A program made the position numbers and the translations under genes. From the NCBI GenBank assembly GCA_903871235.1, contig CAIQGA010000025.1, forward strand, positions 1 to 64,000: a stretch of 64,000 nt of DNA, given 5' to 3'. Positions within the stretch are counted from its first letter, which is position 1. Every line of letters starts with the position of its first letter. The DNA is from an uncultured Chlorobiaceae bacterium (GTDB taxonomy: Bacteria; Bacteroidota; Chlorobiia; Chlorobiales; Chlorobiaceae). This document shows, in pieces, positions 1-9,910 of this stretch. The notes under the pieces were generated by a model. That model did no database searches. It saw only the letters and a list, made by a program, of their open reading frames with translations, and had not been told where the DNA came from.

Positions 1-57
1 GAAGGCGAGGATTACCTCATCATGCGCGAGTCCGACATTTTTGCTATTCTCGGCTGA
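1..57 (+). CDS. groES: Co-chaperonin GroES, C-terminal end (partial, truncated by window edge)
   Basis: Frame 1 reads [18 protein letters not shown], the canonical GroES C-terminus, immediately upstream of groEL. Confidence 0.93.
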   Translation, partial: EGEDYLIMRESDIFAILG

Positions 58-103
58 TCTGTAATTAACTTTTTTTTTAAACCTACTGGAGGAACGCGTT
101 ACA

Positions 104-1747
104 ATGACTGCTAAAGATATTCTTTTTGATACTGAAGCCAGAGCCAAACTTAAAATTGGCGTTGACAAACTGGCCAATGCTGTAAAAGTTACCCTCGGAC
201 CTGCCGGACGTAACGTTTTGATCGACAAAAAATTTGGTGCACCGACCTCAACCAAGGATGGCGTTACGGTTGCAAAAGAGATCGAACTTTCTGACCCCTT
301 TGAAAATATGGGTGCCCAGATGGTCCGTGAAGTTGCTTCAAAAACCAGCGATGTTGCCGGTGACGGTACCACCACCGCTACGGTTCTTGCTCAGGCAATT
401 TACCGTGAAGGGCTGAAGAATGTCACCGCCGGTGCTCGTCCGATTGACCTCAAGAGAGGTATTGACCGTGCTGTTAAAGAGGTTGTACAGGAGCTGAGAA
501 ACATCAGCCGCAGCATCTCCGGTAAAAAAGAGATTGCACAGGTTGGAACCATTTCTGCCAACAACGATCCTGAAATCGGCGAACTGATTGCCGAAGCGAT
601 GGACAAGGTCGGTAAAGATGGTGTTATCACCGTTGAAGAGGCAAAAGGGATGGACACTGAGTTGAAGGTTGTTGAAGGTATGCAGTTCGACCGTGGCTAC
701 CTTTCACCGTACTTCGTGACCAATCCAGAAACTATGGATGCCGAGCTCGAAGATCCGCTGATTCTTATCTACGACAAGAAGATCAGCAACATGAAGGAGC
801 TGCTTCCGATTCTTGAAAAATCAGCACAGTCTGGCCGTCCGCTTCTGATCATTTCAGAAGATATCGAAGGCGAGGCTCTTGCAACAATCGTTGTCAACAA
901 GCTTCGTGGCACCCTGAGAGTTTGCGCTGTCAAGGCTCCTGGCTTCGGCGATCGCCGCAAGGCAATGCTTGAAGATATCGCAATTCTTACCGGCGGTACC
1001 GTTATTTCCGAAGAGAAGGGCTACAAGCTCGAAAATGCAACCATTGCTTACCTCGGCCAGGCTGGTCGTGTAACCGTTGACAAGGATAACACCATCATTG
1101 TTGAAGGCAAGGGCGGCGCTGAAGAGATCAAGGCTCGCATTAACGAAATAAAGGGACAGGTTGAAAAATCTACCTCTGATTACGATACAGAAAAACTTCA
1201 GGAGCGTCTTGCAAAGCTTTCAGGCGGCGTCGCTGTCCTCAACATCGGTGCATCAACCGAAGTTGAAATGAAAGAGAAGAAAGCTCGTGTTGAAGATGCA
1301 CTGCACGCTACCCGCGCTGCTGTCCAGGAAGGCATCGTCGTTGGTGGCGGTGTTGCCCTGATTCGTGCAATCAAGGGTCTTGACCGTGCAATTGCCGACA
1401 ACGAAGATCAGAAGACCGGTATTGAAATTATCCGCCGTGCACTTGAAGAGCCTCTTCGCCAGATTGTGGCAAACACCGGCACCACCGATGGCGCTGTTGT
1501 TCTTGAGAGAGTCAAGGCTGGTACAGGTGACTTTGGTTTCAACGCCAGAACAGAAACGTATGAGAACCTGGTTGAAGCAGGTGTGGTCGATCCTACCAAG
1601 GTAACCAGAAGCGCTCTTGAGAACGCTGCATCAGTTGCCAGTATTCTTTTGACCACCGAAGCAGCAATTACCGACATCAAGGAAGATAAATCCGACATGC
1701 CGTCAATGCCTCCAGGCGGAATGGGTGGAATGGGCGGCATGTATTAA
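104..1747 (+). CDS. groEL: Chaperonin GroEL (60 kDa)
   Basis: 547 aa; [45 protein letters not shown] and GGM-rich C-terminus. Confidence 0.99.
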   Translation: MTAKDILFDTEARAKLKIGVDKLANAVKVTLGPAGRNVLIDKKFGAPTSTKDGVTVAKEIELSDPFENMGAQMVREVASKTSDVAGDGTTTATVLAQAIYREGLKNVTAGARPIDLKRGIDRAVKEVVQELRNISRSISGKKEIAQVGTISANNDPEIGELIAEAMDKVGKDGVITVEEAKGMDTELKVVEGMQFDRGYLSPYFVTNPETMDAELEDPLILIYDKKISNMKELLPILEKSAQSGRPLLIISEDIEGEALATIVVNKLRGTLRVCAVKAPGFGDRRKAMLEDIAILTGGTVISEEKGYKLENATIAYLGQAGRVTVDKDNTIIVEGKGGAEEIKARINEIKGQVEKSTSDYDTEKLQERLAKLSGGVAVLNIGASTEVEMKEKKARVEDALHATRAAVQEGIVVGGGVALIRAIKGLDRAIADNEDQKTGIEIIRRALEEPLRQIVANTGTTDGAVVLERVKAGTGDFGFNARTETYENLVEAGVVDPTKVTRSALENAASVASILLTTEAAITDIKEDKSDMPSMPPGGMGGMGGMY

Positions 1748-1775
1748 TTTTCGGCGCTCTCCATCTTTATTCTTT

Positions 1776-1811
1776 AAAAAAAAGCCAGCCTTAGGGTTGG
1801 CTTTTTTTTTG
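1776..1811 (+). terminator. Rho-independent terminator after groESL
   Basis: aaaaaagccagccttagggttggcttttttttt: stem-loop followed by T-run 30 nt after the groEL stop. Confidence 0.85.
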
Positions 1812-1944
1812 TTGAAAAATATTTTCCAGAATGGCGTGTACCATGCTTGCCCAATCGCCAAGGACTTTCCCGTCTTCATCGGAGAAGAGCCATTGACAGG
1901 CCGAGATAAGCCAGCTCCATGTGGGTTCAACGAATGGCATTGTG

Positions 1945-2061
1945 TTAAAATGATGAGCCTTCCAAGCGTTCCGAAAGTTCAAGAGCCTGGCGATGATATT
2001 GGTCTCGACGATTGACCAATCCGACAACGAATAAGGTATCAAGAAAGATTGGTGGAAGCAT
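1945..2061 (-). pseudogene. PIN-domain toxin, N-terminal remnant (frameshifted/truncated)
   Basis: ATG at 2061 reads MLPPIFLDTLFVVGLVNRRDQYHRQALELSERLEGSSF*, a PIN-domain N-terminus (LDT...VNRRDQYH.QA) ending after 38 aa; sits directly after an antitoxin-like gene. Confidence 0.6.
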
Positions 2062-2266
2062 TTTTTTCTCCGGATAGATAGAGATCAAGATTTGCTGCAA
2101 AATCTTCTGGAGCATCAATCTGGATCTGACGAAGTTTTGTCATCAAACCGGGCTTTTTTTGCGGCTGTTTTGACTGAACAAACAGGGTGATGACCTGATA
2201 AAGATCCTTGAGCCAGACCTCTTCAATCTGGTCAATCTCGCTATAAATAAGCTCTTTTGTAGTCAT
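2039..2266 (-). CDS. Antitoxin-like protein paired with the PIN remnant
   Basis: MTTKELIYSEIDQIEEVWLKDLYQVITLFVQSKQ...; small acidic protein overlapping the PIN remnant start; start chosen at internal Met. Confidence 0.55.
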   Translation of the reverse strand: MTTKELIYSEIDQIEEVWLKDLYQVITLFVQSKQPQKKPGLMTKLRQIQIDAPEDFAANLDLYLSGEKNASTNLS

Positions 2267-2544
2267 TATTCCACTCCTCCTTTTTCTGGATTTTTCGAAA
2301 ATTGTGTGGATTGTCAATTCGTTACACCATCAAGCATACCCGAAAATATGCAGATTTCGTCAAAACTTCAAGCGTGTAATCAGGGAGCAGGCGAAATTAC
2401 ACATCTCAAACACGGTGCGTGTCGTATCGAAAAAGTGGCAATCAACATTTCAGATAGTCGCGGGCTTTGCATACCTTCGTGAAAAGGGTTATGCTTGCCT
2501 TGCAATACAACCGGTTCCATGTAACATACAAGATGTAGAGATTC

Positions 2545-3240
2545 GTGTCAATAACACAACCAAAAGCAGTCGTTCTTTTAAGCGGAGGCATGGACAGCCT
2601 TGTTACCACAGCGATGGCCTATGCGCAAGGTTTTGAACTTGCGGCCATGCATGTCAATTACGGGCAGCGGACGTGGCATAGGGAGCTGGAGTCGTTCCGC
2701 TCTATCTGTGCCCATTACAACATAGCGCAGTGCCTTGAGGTCAATGCTGATTTTCTTGCCCGGATTGGGGGCTCTTCCTTGACTGATTACTCTATGCCGG
2801 TGGGAGGCGCTGATCTTCAGGGTTCGACCATTCCCACCAGTTATGTACCCTTCCGCAATGCCGGTTTTCTTTCGATGGCGGTCAGTTGGTCGGAGGTGAT
2901 AGGGGCCAGCAAGATTTTTATCGGAGCGGTGGAGGAGGACTCCTCCGGTTATCCTGACTGTCGCAAGGTCTTTTATGATGCCTTCAACAAGGTCATAGAG
3001 CTTGGCACAAAACCGGAAACAGCGATTGAGATTCTGACACCGCTTATCGAAATGCAGAAATCGGAGATTGTTGGTAAAGGGGTTGAACTCTCGGCACCCT
3101 TTGCATTGAGCTGGTCATGCTATAAAAGTGAGGGGAGTGCTTGCGGCCTCTGCGACAGTTGCGCCCGGCGGTTGAGGGCCTTCAGTCAGGCGGGCTTGCG
3201 TGACCCGATTGATTATGATGCGCGTCCGCTGTATATTTAG
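2545..3240 (+). CDS. queC: 7-cyano-7-deazaguanine synthase QueC
   Basis: [17 protein letters not shown]-loop motif and C-terminal [18 protein letters not shown] zinc motif; GTG start. Confidence 0.93.
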   Translation: MSITQPKAVVLLSGGMDSLVTTAMAYAQGFELAAMHVNYGQRTWHRELESFRSICAHYNIAQCLEVNADFLARIGGSSLTDYSMPVGGADLQGSTIPTSYVPFRNAGFLSMAVSWSEVIGASKIFIGAVEEDSSGYPDCRKVFYDAFNKVIELGTKPETAIEILTPLIEMQKSEIVGKGVELSAPFALSWSCYKSEGSACGLCDSCARRLRAFSQAGLRDPIDYDARPLYI

Positions 3241-3293
3241 CCTGTTGCAGTCAAAGATAGAGTAATCATCACTTTTCAAACCTACTTTCAGCC

Positions 3294-3974
3294 ATGAAAT
3301 CTGCTAAAACACTCTCTTTTGAACCCGACTCATCGGCCGCAAGGTTCAGGCTCTCGTTTGGCCTCATGGCAGCCATCTGGATTCTCGGTTTTATCGGCCA
3401 TTTTACGATACTGCTGGAGTGGCCCGCTCTGGCTCTCTATGTTCTCGGTTCCATTGGCCTTGTGCTCTGGCGGGGCAAAGCGAAGGGGGAGTGGAAGGAG
3501 ATGTATATTTGCGGCGGAGATCTGAAAAAGTCGCTCTTGTGGGGTGGAATTGGCGGTACGCTTCTGTTACTTTTTTCAATCATGAATACTGCGAACATGA
3601 TGAAAAATCATAATGGTGCCGAGATGATGTCGGGCATGCAGTATCTTCTTGTCAATCGTTCGCTCTTTTACCTTTATCCTGTACTGATTCTTGCGGAAGA
3701 GTTTCTCTGGCGCGGCATCATGCTGTCTTCGATGATTGAACGGGGTTTTAATAAGCATTTGACGGTATTTTTGACAACGCTGTTTTTTCTTCTTAACCAT
3801 TTTGCCGTTGCTCCGGTTGGTATGATTGAGCGGGCAATGATGGCGATGATGGCTTTTCCATTGGGTATTCTTGGCGGTTATATTGTTGCGAATACCAGGA
3901 ATGTCTGGGGAAGTGTGCTTGTTCATATGATTGTCATGACGTCCATGATAGCCGCCATTCAGATTATGTTTTAG
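3294..3974 (+). CDS. CPBP-family intramembrane metalloprotease
   Basis: Multi-TM protein with EEFLWRG and FLLNHF motifs typical of CPBP/Abi family. Confidence 0.75.
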   Translation: MKSAKTLSFEPDSSAARFRLSFGLMAAIWILGFIGHFTILLEWPALALYVLGSIGLVLWRGKAKGEWKEMYICGGDLKKSLLWGGIGGTLLLLFSIMNTANMMKNHNGAEMMSGMQYLLVNRSLFYLYPVLILAEEFLWRGIMLSSMIERGFNKHLTVFLTTLFFLLNHFAVAPVGMIERAMMAMMAFPLGILGGYIVANTRNVWGSVLVHMIVMTSMIAAIQIMF

Positions 3975-4006
3975 ACGTTGTGTTTTCACCACTATAAACG
4001 TTTCTT

Positions 4007-4810
4007 ATGCCTGAAAACCGAATTACCCAGTTAGTACGAGAGGATAAAAAACTGCTGATTGCCTATTATATGCCCGAGTTCCCGGTTGCTGGTGCAACGC
4101 TTCCAGTGCTTGAGGCGCTGGAGGAGAGTGGTGCCGATATTATCGAGCTTGGTATGCCCTACTCTGATCCGATCGGGGATGGGCCGGTGATTCAGGAGGC
4201 GGCCCATATCGCCATCCGTAACGGGGTGACCATCCGCCATCTTCTTGACCTGGTACGCAGGGCGCGGCAGGGTGAAGGGTGCCGGAAGATTACGGCCCCC
4301 ATACTGCTTATGGGTTATTGTAATCCCGTTATTGTCTACGGTATCGATTCTTTTTTGCATCATGCCCGTGAAGCGGGGGTTGACGGTCTGCTTATTCCCG
4401 ATCTTCCTCCTGAAGAGGCGGCAGATTTTCTCACAAAAGCCAAAAAAATCGGCCTGACTGTTGTCTTTTTGATTTCACCGGTCACTCCACCCGAAAGGAT
4501 TGAGATGATAGATGGCCTCTCGACCGATTTTTCATACTGTCTTGCGGTCAATGGCACAACAGGCACGGCCAAGCTCTCTGATGCGGCGTCGGGGGATGCG
4601 GTTGACGACTATCTGAAAAGGGTGCGTCGGCATACCCGTAAAAAATTTGTGGTTGGCTTTGGTATCAAGGACAAGGCGCGTGTTGAGTCGATGTGGCAGT
4701 TTGCCGATGGTGCTGTTGTGGGGAGTGCCCTTTTGCAGTATATCGCAGGCGCTACGACCCCCGAAGAGTGCGCTCGTCTTGCCGCCGGGTTCTGGAAAAC
4801 GCTGCGCTGA
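4007..4810 (+). CDS. trpA: Tryptophan synthase alpha subunit
   Basis: ELGMPYSDPIGDGPVIQEA, LLIPDLPPEEA, VVGSALLQYI. Confidence 0.97.
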   Translation: MPENRITQLVREDKKLLIAYYMPEFPVAGATLPVLEALEESGADIIELGMPYSDPIGDGPVIQEAAHIAIRNGVTIRHLLDLVRRARQGEGCRKITAPILLMGYCNPVIVYGIDSFLHHAREAGVDGLLIPDLPPEEAADFLTKAKKIGLTVVFLISPVTPPERIEMIDGLSTDFSYCLAVNGTTGTAKLSDAASGDAVDDYLKRVRRHTRKKFVVGFGIKDKARVESMWQFADGAVVGSALLQYIAGATTPEECARLAAGFWKTLR

Positions 4811-4814
4811 GCCG

Positions 4815-5855
4815 ATGCTCGCCCTTGACAACGCTGAACTGATGCACTCTCCCTCGGTTGATATTATCATTCCCTATTACAGGCGGCGCGACATGCTTGA
4901 GCGCTGCCTCGACTCGCTCGAACAGTGCAGTTACCCCTCCATGGGCATTATTGTGGTCGATAATGGCGGAACGGAGGCGGGCCTTGTCTTTCTTGTCAAG
5001 CGCTACCGCAATGCGCGATTGTTGCGGCTGGCGGAAAACAGGGGCTATGCGGGTGGCTGCAACGCCGGGCTGAAAAGCTCTACGGCTGATTATGTGGTTT
5101 TCATGAATGACGACACAGAGCATGACCTGTTATGGCTTGAGCAACTCGTCAGCGTCGCGCTTGAGGATGATCACATTGGCGCCCTGCAGCCAAAAATTCT
5201 TGCGATGAAGCCATACAAAAAAGGTAAAAAGGTGTTTGACTATGCCGGTGCAGCGGGCGGCATGATTGATTGTCTCGGATATCCCTGGTGCCTTGGCCGT
5301 ACTTTTTCGGGGGTTGAGCTCGACAAGGGGCAGTATGATAGCGAACAGGATATTTTTTGGGCATCGGGTGTTGCCATGTTTGTCCAGAGGGTGGTAGCCG
5401 AAGGGCTTGGCGGGTTTGATGAAGATTTTTTTATGCAGATGGAGGAGATTGATCTCTCCTGGCGGATGCAGCTTGCCGGTTACCGGGTTCGATCGGTTCC
5501 CTCCTCCGTTGTTCTGCATGAAGGGGGGGCGTCGCTTCCTGGCGGTTCGGTTGAAAAAATATATTTCAACCACCGCAACAACGTGGTCATGCTCTTGAAG
5601 AACCTTGGTACAGCGCGGCTCCTCCGGGTGATTCCGCTGCGCCTGTTGCTCGATGTAGCGGCAGCGTTCTTTTATCTCACCCAGTTTCCCGGCGGTTTAA
5701 AAAAATCAGGGGCGGTTTTCCGGGCATGGTGGTTCACTATCCGGAGCATTGCTGCGACCATGAAGAAACGTCGCATGGTGCAGTCGACAAGGGTTGTCGG
5801 CGACCGCACCATTTTTCGTCACTCCCCGCTCTCATTCATTGCGAGAAGACGATAA
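4815..5855 (+). CDS. Glycosyltransferase family 2 (rhamnosyltransferase-like)
   Basis: VDIIIPYYRRRDMLERCLDSLEQ, GYAGGCNAGLK, FMNDDTE, FDEDFFMQMEEIDLSWRMQ; start set at Met after trpA. Confidence 0.85.
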   Translation: MLALDNAELMHSPSVDIIIPYYRRRDMLERCLDSLEQCSYPSMGIIVVDNGGTEAGLVFLVKRYRNARLLRLAENRGYAGGCNAGLKSSTADYVVFMNDDTEHDLLWLEQLVSVALEDDHIGALQPKILAMKPYKKGKKVFDYAGAAGGMIDCLGYPWCLGRTFSGVELDKGQYDSEQDIFWASGVAMFVQRVVAEGLGGFDEDFFMQMEEIDLSWRMQLAGYRVRSVPSSVVLHEGGASLPGGSVEKIYFNHRNNVVMLLKNLGTARLLRVIPLRLLLDVAAAFFYLTQFPGGLKKSGAVFRAWWFTIRSIAATMKKRRMVQSTRVVGDRTIFRHSPLSFIARRR

Positions 5856-6491
5856 CGTGTTTTCGCTGCTCAGCTCGGACTGTTTTTTCATTGCGAGCAT
5901 CATCAGGGGACAGTCGCGGTTCTGTACATTTCTTACCGCAAACGCCGGAGCATAAAAATCGGGTTTGACTTCAGCCTTGTAGGTCAGAAAGGTACCTGCT
6001 CCCTGCGGGTAATCGACCAGAGTCCACTCTCCCTGATAGACCTTGAAGTCACCGTTGATTTGTTGAAAACAGAGGCGTGTCAAGTGCTCTCCCCATACTT
6101 TCATTTTTGTGTAGACCTCCTTCGAGAAGATAAACATCTTGGTTTTTCCCTTCTCAAACATCACTTTTTCAATACCGTTGTCTGAAATGATTCCGCTGTC
6201 GATCACATTGGGAACAAAATTTTTGTGATTGTTGTAATCGGTGATCACTTGCCACACTTTTTTTGGGGGTGCTGCAATATAAATTTTGCCCTCTACGCCA
6301 GTAACTCCCTCCTGAAGGGGGGAGATAGCTATAATAACCTCTCCGTTCAGGAGCCGGTTCATCTCTTCCGACAATGCACGATTATTTACTGTCGTCACGG
6401 GCAGCGCCATGACGGAGGTGGCGAGAAGTGTAAACAGCAAAGCTATGATTGGCAGTGCTGTGTGGTGCAACTGACGAATGAATTTTTGCAT
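5832..6491 (-). CDS. SRPBCC/polyketide cyclase-like (START fold) secreted protein
   Basis: N-terminal signal-like segment; EGKIYIAAPPKKVWQVITDYNNHKNFVPNV typical of the coenzyme Q-binding/SRPBCC fold. Confidence 0.75.
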   Translation of the reverse strand: MQKFIRQLHHTALPIIALLFTLLATSVMALPVTTVNNRALSEEMNRLLNGEVIIAISPLQEGVTGVEGKIYIAAPPKKVWQVITDYNNHKNFVPNVIDSGIISDNGIEKVMFEKGKTKMFIFSKEVYTKMKVWGEHLTRLCFQQINGDFKVYQGEWTLVDYPQGAGTFLTYKAEVKPDFYAPAFAVRNVQNRDCPLMMLAMKKQSELSSENTLSSSRNE

Positions 6492-6564
6492 GTTGAATTA
6501 CAATTGTAGTGAAATAAATACCGGTTCCGGGCTTTTTGCTGCCGGAACCAGCTCAAGTACCTGG

Positions 6565-7608
6565 TTATCGTTTTGGCGGTGGGAGGTGACCCCATTTCAC
6601 CATGTCGTTGACGGTTTCAATAATGCTTTTTTTTATATCCATGAAGGAGAGCTGAAGTTCCCGCTTTATTTTTGAGTTGTCATAGCGCATGGTGCGTCCT
6701 ATGGTTGTGCGTATATACATACCGGTATCCCTTGGCTGTGTGAATGAGAGCACCTTCATGAGCCGTGTACCTATTTTTCCTGAAAGGTCGACTTTTGGCA
6801 GCGCATAACCTCCAAAACCAGAGGATTTGAGCAGCGCAACCAGCTCTCTCATCTGTAATGCTTCGGCTGCGCAGAGGTAACGTCCGCTTGCCGTATCGGT
6901 TTCCATGGCCAGAACGTGAGCTTTTGCCACATTCCGCACATCAACAAATCCCCAGTTCATATCCATAATCCCGGGGTAGACGCCCATCATGATGTCGCGG
7001 ATAATCTGGTTGGAGGTATTAAGCGATGGGCCGATTGAAGGCCCTATGACCATAAAGGGGTTGATGACAACCAGATCAAAGGGCTGCTTTTTTTTCATGA
7101 TGAAATCCCATGCGGCAAGCTCAGCAAGCGTCTTTGAGTAGTGGTAGGGGTTCCGCTCAAGGGAGGACATGGTGTTCCAGTCTTTTTCAGTAAAAACCTT
7201 TGTGCTCTCCGGTTCATCGGTAATGGCGGCAATTGAAGAGGTAAAAATCACCCTCTTGACCGAGCCCGATTTCAGGCAACTCTCAAGGATGGATTCAGTT
7301 CCCTTCACCGCTGGATCAACCAGATCGGTTTGCGGGTTTTTGACATTCATGGTGTAGGGGCTTGCCGTATGGAGCACAAAGTCGCATCCCTCGACAATTT
7401 TGTCATAGGAACCCGTGGTAAGCAGATTTGCTTCGACAAGCTCAAGCCGCTCCGCTGCACCGGGAAGTGCAAGCAGAAAAGGGTAGTTCTGAGGGCTTTT
7501 GCGTACGGTACCCCTGACGCGGTATCCCCGTTCAAGCAGCTCCCTGACGATATGGGCGGCTATAAATCCGGAAGCTCCGGTAACGCATACTGCTTTGTTG
7601 CTCTTCAT
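6565..7608 (-). CDS. NAD(P)-dependent epimerase/dehydratase (dihydroflavonol-4-reductase-like extended SDR)
   Basis: VCVTGASGFIAAHIVRELLERGYRVRGTVR, YHYSKTLAE. Confidence 0.85.
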   Translation of the reverse strand: MKSNKAVCVTGASGFIAAHIVRELLERGYRVRGTVRKSPQNYPFLLALPGAAERLELVEANLLTTGSYDKIVEGCDFVLHTASPYTMNVKNPQTDLVDPAVKGTESILESCLKSGSVKRVIFTSSIAAITDEPESTKVFTEKDWNTMSSLERNPYHYSKTLAELAAWDFIMKKKQPFDLVVINPFMVIGPSIGPSLNTSNQIIRDIMMGVYPGIMDMNWGFVDVRNVAKAHVLAMETDTASGRYLCAAEALQMRELVALLKSSGFGGYALPKVDLSGKIGTRLMKVLSFTQPRDTGMYIRTTIGRTMRYDNSKIKRELQLSFMDIKKSIIETVNDMVKWGHLPPPKR

Positions 7609-7742
7609 GGTATTTTTTATGACGGAATGATTGCTGGTGAAATTTTTCCACTTAAAAAAAAGCTCGGTCAAGCGGAAGCTGATGGATTGATGACATCAGC
7701 CGCAATATGCCAGTCTGATGAAGTATACAAAAAAGATAGTTT

Positions 7743-9128
7743 TTACGCAAAAAGTGGTTCGGCGTGGATAATGACCTTTCCCGCGTTGGGCAGGGCGCGG
7801 TAGATGGCTCCTTCGAGCTGGCTGGTCAGGGAGTGCACCTCTTCAAGAAGCACTTCATCGTTGAATGAGCAGTGGAGGGTAATGAAGAGTTTTTCCTTGT
7901 CTGTTTTATGGATATGGATTTCGTGCACATCCTGGATTTTTTCAATGCCTTGTGATGCCTTGATGATGGTATTGTAGACAAACTCTTTTTCTTCCACCTG
8001 AAGTGCGTCGGTAGAGCGCTCTTCGTTGCGGAGCGGATCAAGATGGATGCAGATATCGAGTTCTCCGTCGAACTCCCGGCGCAACTCCTCCTCAAGAGCG
8101 TTGACGGTATCGTGCGCCTGCTTTATGGTGAGTTGCTGGTCGATTTCGACGTCAAAGGTTATGTGCTTCTTTGCATCTGTGAGGTTTGTTGAAATGTTAT
8201 GGGCGTGAAGGTTGTGATTGAGCCCTATGACGTGCACCCGTTCAGCGATAGTTTCGCTGTTGAGCGCAATGGGGCGGGTGTTGATGGTGATATCGCCCAC
8301 GGGGAACTCTTCGCGCACCCTTTTCTCGATATCGGCGCATATTACCTGCACTTTTTCAACGGAGAGGGTTCGGTTGACACAGATGGCCATTTCAATAAAG
8401 ACCTGCGGCCCGGTCGGTTTTACACGGATTTTGTCGATTGCGATGACGCCGCAGATTGCCATGGTTATCTCCTCAATACGGTCGGCCAGCCCTTCGGGTG
8501 CGGCGTCGATCAGCACATCGATGGTTTTTTTGCCAAGGCTGAAAGCGGCCCATCCCACCAGCAGGGCGACGGCAATACCTGCAACGGCATCAGCCCAGGT
8601 GATGCCCAGAGAGACGCAAAAAAGACCGAGGAGTACGACCGCCGAGCTAAGAATATCGGAGCTGAAATGGAGCGCATCGGCTTCGAGGGCCTGGCTGTTG
8701 GTCTCTTTGGCAACTCTCGACAGTGCTCTCGAACGGGAAAAATCAACAACAATTGAGATAACCATAACGGCAACGGCATACCAGTACCAGGTGACATCAA
8801 TCTCTGTTTTTCCGGCAATCAGCCGTTCCACTGCGGTGTAAATGATCCAGACGCTTGTTACGACGAGAAGACCGGTCTCAATAAGTGCAGAGACGCTTTC
8901 AACCTTGGCATGTCCGTAATGGTGTTTGCTGTCGGCTGGTTTATCGCTCATTCTCACGGCGAAGAGGGTGAGGGAGGCGGCGCCAAAGTCGAGGGCTGAG
9001 TGGGCCGCTTCGGAAATAATGCCGATACTGCCGGTCATGATGCCGACAACGAGTTTCAGGGCAGTAAGAAGGAGGCTTGCCAGAACCGAGCTGAGGGCAA
9101 CCTGCTGTTTTTTATGATTATTCTCCAT
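7743..9128 (-). CDS. Cation diffusion facilitator (CDF) family transporter
   Basis: SIGIISEAAHSALDFGAA, HHYGHAKVESV, EADALHFSSDILSSAVV; extended C-terminal cytosolic domain. Confidence 0.92.
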   Translation of the reverse strand: MENNHKKQQVALSSVLASLLLTALKLVVGIMTGSIGIISEAAHSALDFGAASLTLFAVRMSDKPADSKHHYGHAKVESVSALIETGLLVVTSVWIIYTAVERLIAGKTEIDVTWYWYAVAVMVISIVVDFSRSRALSRVAKETNSQALEADALHFSSDILSSAVVLLGLFCVSLGITWADAVAGIAVALLVGWAAFSLGKKTIDVLIDAAPEGLADRIEEITMAICGVIAIDKIRVKPTGPQVFIEMAICVNRTLSVEKVQVICADIEKRVREEFPVGDITINTRPIALNSETIAERVHVIGLNHNLHAHNISTNLTDAKKHITFDVEIDQQLTIKQAHDTVNALEEELRREFDGELDICIHLDPLRNEERSTDALQVEEKEFVYNTIIKASQGIEKIQDVHEIHIHKTDKEKLFITLHCSFNDEVLLEEVHSLTSQLEGAIYRALPNAGKVIIHAEPLFA

Positions 9129-9477
9129 ATGTGTCTGTTTGAGTGTGTCGCTGCATCAGCTTTCCTAACGTTATTGGCTCTGTCAAATTATCATTATTTC
9201 CGCACTGCTGGCAGCGGAGAGAGAAGAGCCACTACGGAATCTCTACGGCTTATAATAGCACGAATTGCCTTCAGTTTATAATGCAGGATAAAGGAATCAG
9301 GATAATCTGGCAGTTTTTTCCCAATTTCCAGACGTCGTAATCAATCAAAAACCATCAGGCAACCATTGTTTTGAAAATAAAAAAGAACTACCACCTCTGT
9401 ATAGTTTAATTTATGTCGTATCTTTGATGTAGCGGCATGGGGGAGTATTCAACACAGTTTGATAATCATATTTCTTT

Positions 9478-9786
9478 GTGACCATGTTTGGTTCCTTGTG
9501 GGGTTATGTGATACAGGTTTTTTTGACTGTAATCCTAAGGGTTTTCTTTCTCTTTGTGGTTATCTCCTGTACTACCGGGCAGAGAGGAGTCGTTCGGGCG
9601 GCAGTCAACAGGGATGCCGAAGAGTTCTATAATTCACAAGAGTCTGAGTCTGACCTTGCAGTTGCACGGCACATGGTAGAGAGTGCGGCACAGAATCTCA
9701 GCGCCCTTCATCTCGATCTTGCCCTGAGTCTCAATAATTTTGCTTGTTACAAAAGCAGATGTTTCGGCCACCCATTACTGGTCTGA
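9478..9786 (+). pseudogene. Truncated TPR-protein paralog (leader plus start of first TPR only)
   Basis: FFLFVVISCTTGQRGV...LHLDLALSLNNFA parallels LALFFMISCGGIHCSE...SSDLALSLNNIA of the downstream TPR gene, then diverges abruptly. Confidence 0.5.
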
Positions 9787-9904
9787 TACAAAAATTTCAA
9801 CTGACAAGCTTGAAGGGATCGGTTACAATAACGGGAATTTGCCGCGCCGCGCAAGGCAGGTCCGACTTTCCACAAGTGGTACTTATGAAGGAAATACTCT
9901 TTGA
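9746..9904 (+). pseudogene. DUF1566-like C-terminal fragment fused behind the truncated TPR start
   Basis: Open frame VTKADVSATHYWSDTKISTDKLEGIGYNNGNLPRRARQVRL... resembles the C-terminal YWSST...NNGN...VR half of DUF1566 proteins such as 40271..40753; no start codon of its own. Confidence 0.35.
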
Positions 9905-9910
9905 AAAACC

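Noticed and set aside
1725-2015. 96-aa plus-strand ORF after groEL
   Set aside because: Runs through the groEL terminator and opposite to the PIN remnant; no family features
2304-2636. 110-aa plus-strand ORF overlapping the queC start
   Set aside because: Overlaps queC in another frame and shows no protein-like motif
8199-8841. Two long plus-strand ORFs (185 and 207 aa)
   Set aside because: Fully antisense to the well-supported CDF transporter; low-complexity translations and no recognisable domain
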